This document shows positions 16,369 through 24,976 of a DNA stretch of 64,000 nt, piece by piece (within the stretch, counting starts at the first letter, position 1; each line of letters opens with the position of its first letter). The stretch is taken from assembly GCF_021654135.1 (NCBI RefSeq), contig NZ_JAKGSD010000038.1, positions 16,580 through 80,579 on the forward strand, given 5' to 3'. The translations under genes and the position numbers were made by a program. Under the pieces are notes generated by a model. It was not told the DNA's origin and did no database searches. It was given only the letters and a program-made list of their open reading frames with translations. This stretch comes from Amycolatopsis tucumanensis (lineage in GTDB: Bacteria > Actinomycetota > Actinomycetes > Mycobacteriales > Pseudonocardiaceae).

Positions 16369-17718
16369 ATGACCGAGACCCTGGACCACGTGTCGGAGGT
16401 ACTCGCCGACGCCGTCGTGGAGGACCGCGACGCCGGGATCTACCGGGCGAACCGCCGGATCTTCACCGACGAGGAGATCTTCGAACTCGAGATGAAGCAC
16501 ATCTTCGAGGGCAACTGGATCTACCTGGCGCACGAGAGCCAGATCCCGAACCCGGGCGACTACTTCACCACCTACATCGGACGCCAGCCGGTGGTGATCA
16601 CGCGTGACTCCGGCGGCGAGCTGCACTGCCTGATCAACGCGTGCGCGCACCGGGGCGCGATGGTCTGCCGCCGCAAGACCGACAACCGGATGACGCTGAC
16701 CTGCCCGTTCCACGGCTGGACCTTCCGCAACGACGGCAAGCTGCTCAAGGTCAAGGACCCCGACGGCGCCGGCTACCCGCCCTCGTTCAACACCGGCGGC
16801 TCGCACGACATGACCCGCGTCGCCCGGTTCGACAGCTACCGCGGGTTCCTGTTCGGCAGCCTCAACGCCGACGTGCTGCCGCTGGAGGAGCACCTCGGCG
16901 ACACCACGAAGATCATCGACATGCTGGTGGACCAGTCCCCGGAGGGCCTGGAGGTGCTGCGCGGCTCGTCCACCTACACCTACGACGGCAACTGGAAGGT
17001 GCAGGCCGAAAACGGCGCGGACGGCTACCACGTCACCGCGACGCACTGGAACTACGCGGCCACCACCGCCCGGCGCAACACCGGCGAGTCCAAGAACGAC
17101 ACCAAGACCCTCGACGCGGGCAGCTGGGGCAAGTCCGGCGGCGGCTACTGGTCGTTCCCGCACGGGCACCTGTGCCTGTGGACGTGGGCGGCCAACCCGC
17201 AGGACCGTCCACTGTGGAACCGGATGGACGAGCTGAAGGAACAGTTCGGCGACGCCAAGGGCGAGTTCATGGTCAAGGGGTCGCGCAACCTGTGCCTGTA
17301 CCCCAACGTGTACCTGATGGACCAGTTCTCCACCCAGATCCGGCACTTCCGGCCGATCGCGCCGGACAAGACCGAGGTGACGATCTACTGCATCGCGCCG
17401 AAGGGGGAGAGCGCGCAGGCCCGCGCCTGGCGGATCCGGCAGTACGAGGACTTCTTCAACGCCTCCGGCATGGCCACCCCGGACGACCTGGAGGAGTTCC
17501 GCTCCTGCCAGCTCACCTTCCGCGCCACCGCGGCGCCGTGGAACGACATGAGCCGCGGCGCCGAGCACTGGCTCACCGGCCCGGACGAGGTCGCGCTGGC
17601 GCTGGACATGAAGGGCGTCATCTCGGCGGGACAGAAGAACGAGGACGAGGGCCTGTACCCGGTGCAGCACGGCTACTGGCGGGACACCCTCCGCAAGGCG
17701 ATCGGAGCGGCGGAATGA
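16369..17718 (+). CDS. benA: Benzoate 1,2-dioxygenase, large (alpha) subunit
   Basis: 449 residues, usual BenA length. Rieske domain: Cys92-x-His94 and Cys112-x2-His115 (CAHRGAMVC, CPFHGW). Catalytic mononuclear iron: His221 and His226 in GADGYHVTATHWNY, with Asp218 as the inter-subunit electron bridge. Together with BenB it adds O2 to benzoate to give the cis-1,2-dihydrodiol carboxylate. ATG chosen for the GGAGG eight bases before it. ATGA overlap with benB. Confidence 0.97.
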   Translation: MTETLDHVSEVLADAVVEDRDAGIYRANRRIFTDEEIFELEMKHIFEGNWIYLAHESQIPNPGDYFTTYIGRQPVVITRDSGGELHCLINACAHRGAMVCRRKTDNRMTLTCPFHGWTFRNDGKLLKVKDPDGAGYPPSFNTGGSHDMTRVARFDSYRGFLFGSLNADVLPLEEHLGDTTKIIDMLVDQSPEGLEVLRGSSTYTYDGNWKVQAENGADGYHVTATHWNYAATTARRNTGESKNDTKTLDAGSWGKSGGGYWSFPHGHLCLWTWAANPQDRPLWNRMDELKEQFGDAKGEFMVKGSRNLCLYPNVYLMDQFSTQIRHFRPIAPDKTEVTIYCIAPKGESAQARAWRIRQYEDFFNASGMATPDDLEEFRSCQLTFRATAAPWNDMSRGAEHWLTGPDEVALALDMKGVISAGQKNEDEGLYPVQHGYWRDTLRKAIGAAE

Positions 17719-18221
17719 CCAGCGCGACCAAGACCATCACGCAGACCGACATCGAGCAGTTCCTCTACCGCGAGGCGCGCTACCTCGACGACCGCGAGTT
17801 CGAGAAGTGGCTCGACTGCTACGCCGACGACGTGGTGTTCTGGATGCCCTCCTGGGGCGACGACGACCTGCTGACCGAGGACCCGCAGAGCCAGATCTCG
17901 CTCATCTACTACCCGAACAAGGGCGGGCTGGAGGACCGGGTGTTCCGGATTCGCACCGAGCGCTCCAGCGCCACGTCGATCCCGGAGCCACGCACCAGCC
18001 ACAACATCACGAACGTGGAGCTGATCGAGCGCCGCGGCGACATCGTGGACGTGCGGTTCAACTGGCACACCATGTACTTCCGCTACAAGACCGTCGACCC
18101 GTACTACGGCACGTCGTTCTACACGATCGACTTCTCCGGCGAGTCACCGCTGATCCGCCGCAAGACGGTGATCCTCAAGAACGACTACATCCACCACGTC
18201 GTCGACGTCTACCACATCTGA
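17715..18221 (+). CDS. benB: Benzoate 1,2-dioxygenase, small (beta) subunit
   Basis: 168 residues of the ring-hydroxylating beta-subunit fold (cystatin-like). Typical wording: IEQFLYREARYLDDREFEKWLDCYADDVVFWMP, then TSHNITNVEL and ending VVDVYHI. It is structural and forms the alpha3-beta3 hexamer with BenA. Translationally coupled to benA (ATGA); the reductase fusion starts 10 bases after its stop. Confidence 0.97.
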   Translation: MTSATKTITQTDIEQFLYREARYLDDREFEKWLDCYADDVVFWMPSWGDDDLLTEDPQSQISLIYYPNKGGLEDRVFRIRTERSSATSIPEPRTSHNITNVELIERRGDIVDVRFNWHTMYFRYKTVDPYYGTSFYTIDFSGESPLIRRKTVILKNDYIHHVVDVYHI

Positions 18222-18231
18222 GGGAGGCGTC

Positions 18232-21009
18232 ATGGCTTTCCAGGTCGCACTGTCCTTCGAGGACGGTGTCACCCGCTTCATCAAGTGCGAGCCGGACCAA
18301 ACCGTCGCCGACGCGTCCTACCGGCAGCGCATCAACATCCCGCTGGACTGCCGCGACGGGGCGTGCGGGACGTGCAAGGCGTTCTGCGAATCCGGCGACT
18401 ACGACGGCGGCACCTACATCGACGACGCGTTGTCCCCGGACGAAGCGTCCCGGGGTTACGTGCTGCCGTGCAGTATGAGGCCGCGCTCCGACCTGGTGCT
18501 GCAGATCGCCAGCACGTCAGCGGTCGCGAAAACCCAGGCGGCGACCTACCCGGCGACGCTGACCGCGCTGGACCGGTTGTCGCCCACCACGGTCGCGCTC
18601 ACGCTGGAGACGCCGGACCGCGACAAGCTCGCGTTCCTGCCCGGCCAGTACGTCAACATCGAGGTCCCCGGCACGGGCCAGACGCGCTCGTACTCGTTCA
18701 GCAACGCGCCGGACGACAAGGAGCTGACGTTCCTGGTGAAGCTCACGCCGGGCGGCCTCATGTCGGACTACCTGACCGAGCGGGCCGCACCCGGCGACGA
18801 GCTGCGCTTCACCGGCCCGAACGGCAGCTTCTTCCTGCGCGAGACCGGCCGTCCGGTGCTGCTGCTGGCCGGCGGCACCGGGCTGGCGCCGATCCTGTCG
18901 ATCCTGCGGGCGATGCGGGCCTGCGGATCGTCGCGCCCGGCGCACCTGGTGTACGGCGTCAGCACCGACGACGACCTGGTCGAGCTGGACACGCTCGCCT
19001 CGGTGGCCGCCGAGGTGGAGGGGCTCACGTGGGACTACTGCGTCGCCGATCCGGACTCCAGCGCCCCGAACAAGGGTTATGTGACCAGCTTGATCCGCGA
19101 CGAGCACCTGCACGGCGGCGACGTCGCCGTGTACCTGTGCGGCCCGCCGCCGATGGTCGAGGCGGTGCGCAAGCACTTCACCGACGCCGGTGTGCAGCCG
19201 ACGGGCTTCTACTACGAGAAGTTCGCGCTCTCCGCCCCCGCGGGGGAGACGACGGCCGCCCCGGTGGGTGGTGCCGACGTGGCGGGCGCCGCACCGGCCG
19301 CTGCCGTGACTGCGGCCACCGCCCCGCCTCGCCCCGCCGCCGTCCAGACCCCGGCGCCCCCGGCGCCGGAAGCCCCCGCCGTTCCGGTATCCGCGTCCCC
19401 TTCGCCGGAGCGCGCGGGGGCGAGCCGGACCGTCGCCGGGCAGGCGATCTTCCCGCCCGCGGAGCTCGCGCCGCTGCGCGGCGGCGCGATCCCCGACGAA
19501 GGCCAGGCCCGGCGGGCAATCGCCGGGCAGGCGATCTTCCCGCGCGCCGAGCTCGCGCCGCTGCGCGGCGGCGCGATCCCCGACGAAGGCCAGGCCCGGC
19601 GGGCCATCGCCGGGCAGGTCATCTGGCCCGGCGGCACCGGCGGCACGCTCGACCCCGGTGAGCCAGTGCGGCCAACGGCCTCCCGCGCCATCGCCGGGCA
19701 GGAGATGCTGCCGCAGGCCGAAATCGCCCCGCTCACCGAACCCGCGCGGTACGAGATCGGCGAGGAGCACCCGTCGGTGCACGAGTCGGACGCCGTGTTC
19801 GAGGCGCGCCAGGCCCTGGAGCTGGGCGCGGTGGAGCTCACGATCGGTCGCCTGTCCTCGCAGCAGCTGGCCGGGTACCGCCTGCTCGCCGAGGCCACTG
19901 TGCCCTATGTGGACGGTGACCGGTTCCTCGACGCCGCCGCCTACACCGAAACCAACGCGGCCTTCCACGACTACCTGTTCACCCTGACCGGCAACGAGCA
20001 CCTCCTGCAGGCCTACCACGCGCTCGGCGTCAAGGGGCACATGACCGAAACCCTGCGCGACGCCACCTGGTGCCACCCCCGTTGCACGCAGGACCACCTG
20101 GACATCGTGGCCGCGTTCGAGGCGGGGGACCGGACTGCCGCGCGCCGCCTGGTCGCCGAGCACGCCGAACGCTCGAAGACCACCATGCGCCGGGCGATGG
20201 ACGACAAGAAGGCCGCGCGGCGGCCGCGGTTCGTCAGCCCCGGCCGGTTCGACGGCAAGGTCGTCGTGGTCACCGGCGCCGCGCAGGGCATCGGGGAGCG
20301 GGTGGCGCGGCGGATCAGCGCGGAGGGCGGCACGGTCGTCCTCGCCGACCGCGCCGACCTGGTGAAGGACGTGGCGGACGAGCTGACGGGCGAGGCGCTG
20401 CCGGTGCTGTCCGACCTGGAGACCTGGGCGGGCGCGCAGGCGGTGGCCGAGGCGGCGCTGGCCCGGTACGGGCGCATCGACGTGCTGGTCAACAACGTCG
20501 GCGGTGCGATCTGGTTCAAGCCGTTCACCGAGTTCACCCCGGACCAGATCGACGCCGAGATCCGCCGGTCGCTGATGACCACCCTGTACTCGTGCCGGGC
20601 CGCGTTGCCGTCGATGGCCGCGCGGGGTCAGGGCGTGATCGTCAACGTCTCCTCGGCCGCCACCCGCGGCATCCACCGCATCCCGTACTCGGCGGCCAAG
20701 GGCGGCATCAACGCCATCACGGCCTCGCTCGCGCTGGAGTACGCCGACGCCGGGATCCGGGTGGTCGCGACCGCGCCCGGCGGCACCGAGGCGCCGCCCC
20801 GCCGCATCAGCCGCGGCGGATCGGCGCTGGAAACCGAGCAGGAGCGCGCCTGGTTCCAGGCGCACATCGACCAGACCGTGAACTCCTCGCTGATGAAGCG
20901 CTACGGCACGCTCGACGAGCAGGCCGCCGCGATCACGTTCCTGGCCTCCGACGAGGCCTCCTACATCACCGGCACCGTCCTGCCGGTGGCCGGGGGCGAC
21001 CTCGGCTGA
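18232..21009 (+). CDS. benC-benD: BenC reductase - FCD - BenD dehydrogenase fusion
   Basis: One 925-residue frame carries three units. Residues 1-335 are BenC: plant-type [2Fe-2S] ferredoxin (Cys40, 45, 48, 80), FAD domain (RSYSFSN 152-158) and NAD domain (GGTGLAP 214-220, CGPPPM 303-308), ending YYEKF as free BenC does. Residues 336-395 are a Pro/Ala linker and about 400-500 carry four AGQ repeats. Residues about 515-660 are an FCD domain, the effector-binding half of GntR regulators, with His579, His622 and His644 at metal positions and Asn575 where Asp is usual; no DNA-binding domain precedes it. Residues 670-925 are BenD, an SDR with TGAAQGIG 681-688, NNVGG and Tyr819-x3-Lys823. The protein would pass electrons to BenAB and oxidise the diol to catechol, with the FCD possibly sensing an aromatic acid. 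Coding is continuous through the linker, so this is unlikely to be a frameshift artefact. Confidence 0.9.
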   Translation: MAFQVALSFEDGVTRFIKCEPDQTVADASYRQRINIPLDCRDGACGTCKAFCESGDYDGGTYIDDALSPDEASRGYVLPCSMRPRSDLVLQIASTSAVAKTQAATYPATLTALDRLSPTTVALTLETPDRDKLAFLPGQYVNIEVPGTGQTRSYSFSNAPDDKELTFLVKLTPGGLMSDYLTERAAPGDELRFTGPNGSFFLRETGRPVLLLAGGTGLAPILSILRAMRACGSSRPAHLVYGVSTDDDLVELDTLASVAAEVEGLTWDYCVADPDSSAPNKGYVTSLIRDEHLHGGDVAVYLCGPPPMVEAVRKHFTDAGVQPTGFYYEKFALSAPAGETTAAPVGGADVAGAAPAAAVTAATAPPRPAAVQTPAPPAPEAPAVPVSASPSPERAGASRTVAGQAIFPPAELAPLRGGAIPDEGQARRAIAGQAIFPRAELAPLRGGAIPDEGQARRAIAGQVIWPGGTGGTLDPGEPVRPTASRAIAGQEMLPQAEIAPLTEPARYEIGEEHPSVHESDAVFEARQALELGAVELTIGRLSSQQLAGYRLLAEATVPYVDGDRFLDAAAYTETNAAFHDYLFTLTGNEHLLQAYHALGVKGHMTETLRDATWCHPRCTQDHLDIVAAFEAGDRTAARRLVAEHAERSKTTMRRAMDDKKAARRPRFVSPGRFDGKVVVVTGAAQGIGERVARRISAEGGTVVLADRADLVKDVADELTGEALPVLSDLETWAGAQAVAEAALARYGRIDVLVNNVGGAIWFKPFTEFTPDQIDAEIRRSLMTTLYSCRAALPSMAARGQGVIVNVSSAATRGIHRIPYSAAKGGINAITASLALEYADAGIRVVATAPGGTEAPPRRISRGGSALETEQERAWFQAHIDQTVNSSLMKRYGTLDEQAAAITFLASDEASYITGTVLPVAGGDLG
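19430..19705 (+). repeat. 87-bp tandem repeats in the fusion linker
   Basis: The linker encodes four units beginning (V/I)AGQ-x-(I/M)-x-P at residues 401, 430, 459 and 487, spaced 29, 29 and 28. Units one and two are nearly identical at DNA level for 87 bases (both contain GAGCTCGCGCCGCTGCGCGG and end in GACGAAGGCCAGGCCCGGCG), pointing to recent duplication. Units three and four are shortened and diverged. Confidence 0.85.
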
Positions 21010-21067
21010 ACCCGGCCGCCCCGCCCGGGGCCGCCGTTGCCCTCCCCACCCCACACCGGGAGCCATC

Positions 21068-22378
21068 ATGTCCGACACCGTCGCAACGAAGCGCCGGCGC
21101 ACCGTGTCCTGGGTGGTCGCCCTGTCGACGATCGCCCTCGTCTTCGACGGGTACGACCTGGTCGTCTACGGCACCGTTCTGCCCACCCTGCTCGCCGATC
21201 CCTCCCAACTCGGCCACATCAGCGCGGGCCAGGCCGGGGCGCTGGGCAGCTACGCCCTGATCGGCGTGCTCGTCGGGGCGCTGGCCGCGGGCAGCCTCGG
21301 CGACTGGATCGGCCGCCGCAAGATCATGCTGGTCAACCTGGCCTGGTTCTCGATCGGCATGGGGCTGACCGCCCTGACTCAGAACGCCACCGCCTTCGGC
21401 TTCGGCCGGTTCTTCACCGGCATCGGCGTCGGCGCACTGGTGGCGACCGTCGGCGCGCTGGTGGCCGAATTCGCGCCCGCGGGGCGGCGCAACCGTCTCA
21501 ACGCGATCGTCTACAGCGGAGTCCCCGCCGGTGGCGTGCTCGCGTCGCTGCTGGCGATCGTGCTGGCCGACGCCGTCGGCTGGCGCGGGCTGTTCTGGGT
21601 CGGCGCGCTGCCGATCGTGCTGGTCCTGCCGCTGGCGGTCGTCAAGCTGCCGGAGTCGGCGAAGTGGCTCGCCGCCCGCGGCCGGGTGGACGAGGCGCGG
21701 GCGGTGTCGGAGCGGACCGGTGTGCCGTTGGTCGCCGAGCCGCCGGTGACCGACCGCGTGGGATTCCCGGCGCTGGCGACCCGCGCGCTGGCCTGGCCGA
21801 CCGCGCTGCTCGGGCTGATGAGCTTCGCCGGGCTGCTGCTGACCTACGGGCTGAACACGTGGCTGCCGAAGATCATGGCGGACAACGGGTACGGCAAGAG
21901 CTACTCGCTGACCTTCCTGCTGGTCCTCAACCTCGGCGCGATCATCGGCGGCCTGCTGGCGTCGCTGTGGGCGGACCGGGCCGGCGCGAAGCGGGTCGTG
22001 GTCACCACGTTCGTGCTCGCCGCACTCACGCTCGCGCTGCTGCCGCTGGACCTGCCGCTGGGCGCGCTGCTGCTCGCGGTCGCCGTGGCCGGGGTCGGCA
22101 CCATCGGCACCCAGGTGCTGATCTACGGGCTGGTGTCCAACTACTACCCGACGCGGGCGCGGGCCGCGGGCGTGGCGTGGTGCGCCGGCTTCGGACGGCT
22201 CGGCGGGATCGTGGGCCCGGTGATCGGCGGCCTGCTGGTCGGCGCCGGGCTCGGCGGGACCACGGCGTTCTACATCTTCGCCGGGGTGGCGCTCGCCGCG
22301 GCGCTGGTCACCGCGCTCGTGCCGCGGGCGCAGCACGCCGAGGTTCCGGTGGCCGCCGTCGCGCCGGAGCCCGCCTAG
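21068..22378 (+). CDS. benK: Aromatic acid:H+ symporter (AAHS family), benzoate
   Basis: 436 residues, 12 predicted spans. The first helix carries the AAHS marker DGYDLVVYGTVLP and the cytoplasmic loop GDWIGRRK, with a second copy WADRAGAKR after helix 8. Its position directly after the ben catabolic genes supports benzoate import rather than 4-hydroxybenzoate (PcaK). ATG with GGGAGCC upstream, 58 bases after the fusion gene. Confidence 0.9.
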   Translation: MSDTVATKRRRTVSWVVALSTIALVFDGYDLVVYGTVLPTLLADPSQLGHISAGQAGALGSYALIGVLVGALAAGSLGDWIGRRKIMLVNLAWFSIGMGLTALTQNATAFGFGRFFTGIGVGALVATVGALVAEFAPAGRRNRLNAIVYSGVPAGGVLASLLAIVLADAVGWRGLFWVGALPIVLVLPLAVVKLPESAKWLAARGRVDEARAVSERTGVPLVAEPPVTDRVGFPALATRALAWPTALLGLMSFAGLLLTYGLNTWLPKIMADNGYGKSYSLTFLLVLNLGAIIGGLLASLWADRAGAKRVVVTTFVLAALTLALLPLDLPLGALLLAVAVAGVGTIGTQVLIYGLVSNYYPTRARAAGVAWCAGFGRLGGIVGPVIGGLLVGAGLGGTTAFYIFAGVALAAALVTALVPRAQHAEVPVAAVAPEPA

Positions 22379-22387
22379 AGTGACCAT

Positions 22388-24976
22388 GTGGTCCACCGTC
22401 GCCCGCAGCTGATCGCCCGCGCCGCCGCGCTCGCCGCACTGGAGAGCGTGGCGGCGCCGGCGTTCGTGCTGGTCACCGGCCCGGCCGGGGTGGGGAGGAC
22501 GGCGCTGGCCGACGAGTTCGCCGCCCGCTGCGACGGCGTGCGGCGCGCGGCCGGGGCGCCGTGGGAGACCGGCCGCGCCGGTGGCGTGCTCGCCCAGCTC
22601 GGCGGTGCCGACGGTGTGGTGATTGTGGACGATGCGCAGTGGGCGGACCTGGAGTCGTTGCGCACGCTGGTTTCCACGGTCCGGCACGACCGCGACGCCC
22701 GGCCGCTCGTCGTCGCCACCTGCGTGAGCGGCGACCACCGGGTGCCCGCGGCGGCGCTCGAACTGCTGCACCGGGCCGCCACCACGACGGTGCGCCTGGA
22801 ACCGCTCACCGCGCCGGAGACCGGCGAACTGGCCGCCGCGCACGGAATTCTGCTGCACCCGTCGATGGCCGAGCGGCTCTGGCGGCACACCGGCGGCATC
22901 CCGCGCCACGTCGTGCAGTTGCTCGCCGAGGTGCCGCGGTCGACGTGGGCGCGGTTCGACCCGGACTTGCCCGCGCCCGCCGCCGTCGCCGCGCGCGTGC
23001 GCGAGGGTCTGGCGTCCTGCTCGCCCGAGGCGCGCCGGCTCGTCGAGGCCGTCGCGGTCCTCGGACCGGGCACCGCGGTGCGGGACGCGGCGTCGCTGGC
23101 CGGGGTCGACGGCGACGTGCTGCCCCTGCTCGACGAGGCCTGCGCCGCGGGGCTGGCCGAGTTCGCCCCGCACGGCCTCACCGAGGCCGGGCCGCCGGAC
23201 CCGATGGTGCGGGCCGCGGTGCTCGCCGCGATGGGCCCGGCCGCCGCCGCGGACGCCCACCGCCGGGCCGCGGACCTCATCGAGGACCCGGTCCGCCGCA
23301 TGCACCTGCTGGTCGCCGCGTCCCCGGTGCCGGACGCGGCCGTCGCCGACCGGCTCGACGAGCTGGCCGCGGAACGGGCCGCCGAGGGCGCGTGGGGCGT
23401 GGCGGCCTCGCTGCTGTCCGACGCCAGCCGCCTCACCGACGACCGGCTGAAGCGGGAAAGCCGCCTCACCCGCGCGGTGGACGCGCTGATCGGCGCCGGG
23501 GACGCCTTCGCCGCCGCGGCGCTGGTGCCGGAGGTGGAGAGCCTGCGGGAAACGCCGCTGCGCAACGCCGTCCTGGGCTACCTGGCGATCGTGCGTGGCC
23601 GCGCCGCCGAGGCGGAGACCCGGCTGGGCCGGGCCTGGGGGCTGGTCAACACCGGCCGGGAGCCGGACGTCGCGGCGCTGATCTGCCAGCGCTACGTGCT
23701 GCATTCGCTGTCGCGGTGCCGCGCCGAGGACCTGGTGCGGTGGGCGGACCGGGCGATCTCGCTGGTGCCCGCCGACGCCCCGGCGGCGGTGGAGGCGGCG
23801 GCGATCCGCGGGCTGGGCCTGGCCGGCAGCGGGCGGCCGGACGAGGCGCTCGCCGGGTACGCGGAGCTGGCCGAACGCGTGCAGCACGGCGCGCAGGCGC
23901 AGCGCATCCAGATGGGCCGCGGCTGGCTGAACCTCATGGTCGACGCCATCGACGAGGCGCGGGTGGACCTGGAGATCTCGGTGCCCACGACGTTCCTCGG
24001 CGGTTCGACCCGGATTTCCCTGTGGGCGCGCGGCTGGCTGGCGCGGGCGCAGTTCCTGACGGGGGAGTGGGACGACGCGCTGCGCACGGTTGCGGAGGCG
24101 GAGCCGTTGCTGGACCGCTCCGGGATCGTGCTGGCCGGGCCGTTGCTGGCGTGGACGGCGGTGGCGGTGCACGCGCTGCGGGGCGACTGGGAACGCGCCG
24201 AGGAGGCGTTGCGCCGCGCCGACGCCGGGCCGCAGGACTACGAGATCATGCGGGTGCCGTCCTGCCTGGCGCGGGCGCACGTCGCGGAGGCGCGTGCGGA
24301 CGCGGCCGGGGTGCTGCGGGCGTTGCGGCCGCTGACGATGCCGTGGGCGGGCGGCAGCATCGACGAGCCGGGGTTGTGGCCGTGGGCGGACATGTACGCG
24401 CACGCGCTGGTGCTGGAGGGCAAGACCGCGGACGCGGACGCGTTCCTGGCGCCGCACGAACGCCTCGCCGCGGAACGCGGGCGCGTCTCGGCCCGCGCCC
24501 GGCTCGCTGCGGCGCGGGGACGGCTGCTCGGCACGCAGGGCGACGTCGACGGGGCGCGGGCGGCGTTCGACGAGGCGCTGGAACTGCTGGAGGACCTGCC
24601 GTTGCGCTACGACCTGGCGCGGGTGAACTTCGCCTACGGGCAGATCCTGCGCCGGGCCGGCAAGCGCCGCGAGGCCGACGCGGTGATCAGCACCGCGCGG
24701 GAGGCGTTCACCGCGCTGGGCGCCTCGACGTACGTGGCCCGCTGCGACCGCGAGCTGAAGGCCGGTGGCGTGCACGTGCCGCGCGGCCGCGGGTTCGACG
24801 AGCTGACCCCGCAGGAGGAGGCGGTGTCCCAGCTGGTCGCGAGCGGACTGTCCAACCGGGAGGTCGCGGCGGAGTTGTTCCTGTCCACCAAGACGGTGCA
24901 GTACCACCTGACCCGGATCTACGCCAAGCTCGGCATCCGCTCGCGCGCGGAGCTGGCCGCCCGGCGGCGGTCATGA
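22388..24976 (+). CDS. benR: LuxR-type LAL regulator, BenR-like
   Basis: 862 residues. N-terminal AAA/STAND ATPase, middle TPR-like helices and a C-terminal LuxR helix-turn-helix (ELTPQEEAVSQLVASGLSNREVAAELFLSTKTVQYHL, about 795-835). Corynebacterium glutamicum uses a LAL protein (BenR) to activate ben genes, and the neighbours here (benABCD, benK, benE) match that setting, so the same role is likely. The Walker A loop reads GPAGVGRT (31-38), with Arg37 where Lys is standard, while Walker B (VVIVDDAQWAD) looks intact. GTG start 9 bases after the benK stop. The 3' end overlaps the convergent benE by six bases. Confidence 0.85.
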   Translation: MVHRRPQLIARAAALAALESVAAPAFVLVTGPAGVGRTALADEFAARCDGVRRAAGAPWETGRAGGVLAQLGGADGVVIVDDAQWADLESLRTLVSTVRHDRDARPLVVATCVSGDHRVPAAALELLHRAATTTVRLEPLTAPETGELAAAHGILLHPSMAERLWRHTGGIPRHVVQLLAEVPRSTWARFDPDLPAPAAVAARVREGLASCSPEARRLVEAVAVLGPGTAVRDAASLAGVDGDVLPLLDEACAAGLAEFAPHGLTEAGPPDPMVRAAVLAAMGPAAAADAHRRAADLIEDPVRRMHLLVAASPVPDAAVADRLDELAAERAAEGAWGVAASLLSDASRLTDDRLKRESRLTRAVDALIGAGDAFAAAALVPEVESLRETPLRNAVLGYLAIVRGRAAEAETRLGRAWGLVNTGREPDVAALICQRYVLHSLSRCRAEDLVRWADRAISLVPADAPAAVEAAAIRGLGLAGSGRPDEALAGYAELAERVQHGAQAQRIQMGRGWLNLMVDAIDEARVDLEISVPTTFLGGSTRISLWARGWLARAQFLTGEWDDALRTVAEAEPLLDRSGIVLAGPLLAWTAVAVHALRGDWERAEEALRRADAGPQDYEIMRVPSCLARAHVAEARADAAGVLRALRPLTMPWAGGSIDEPGLWPWADMYAHALVLEGKTADADAFLAPHERLAAERGRVSARARLAAARGRLLGTQGDVDGARAAFDEALELLEDLPLRYDLARVNFAYGQILRRAGKRREADAVISTAREAFTALGASTYVARCDRELKAGGVHVPRGRGFDELTPQEEAVSQLVASGLSNREVAAELFLSTKTVQYHLTRIYAKLGIRSRAELAARRRS

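Noticed and set aside
19430..19705. CRISPR-like spacing of the tandem repeats
   Set aside because: Repeats are directly adjacent and coding, without unique spacers; no cas genes are near.
18232..21009. The idea that benC and benD are two genes joined by a sequencing error
   Set aside because: About 330 residues of sensible linker and FCD coding separate them in one frame, and the repeat units keep frame; a single error would not produce this.
18517..21102. An 861-codon minus-strand open frame opposite the BenC-BenD fusion
   Set aside because: Composition is that of a shadow and the repeated tracts mirror the AGQ repeats of the real gene.
20966..24907. A 1313-codon minus-strand open frame opposite benK and the LAL regulator
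   Set aside because: Its translation is Arg/Gly/Pro/His-rich with no motif, and the plus strand carries two clear protein families; it is a GC-rich antisense shadow.
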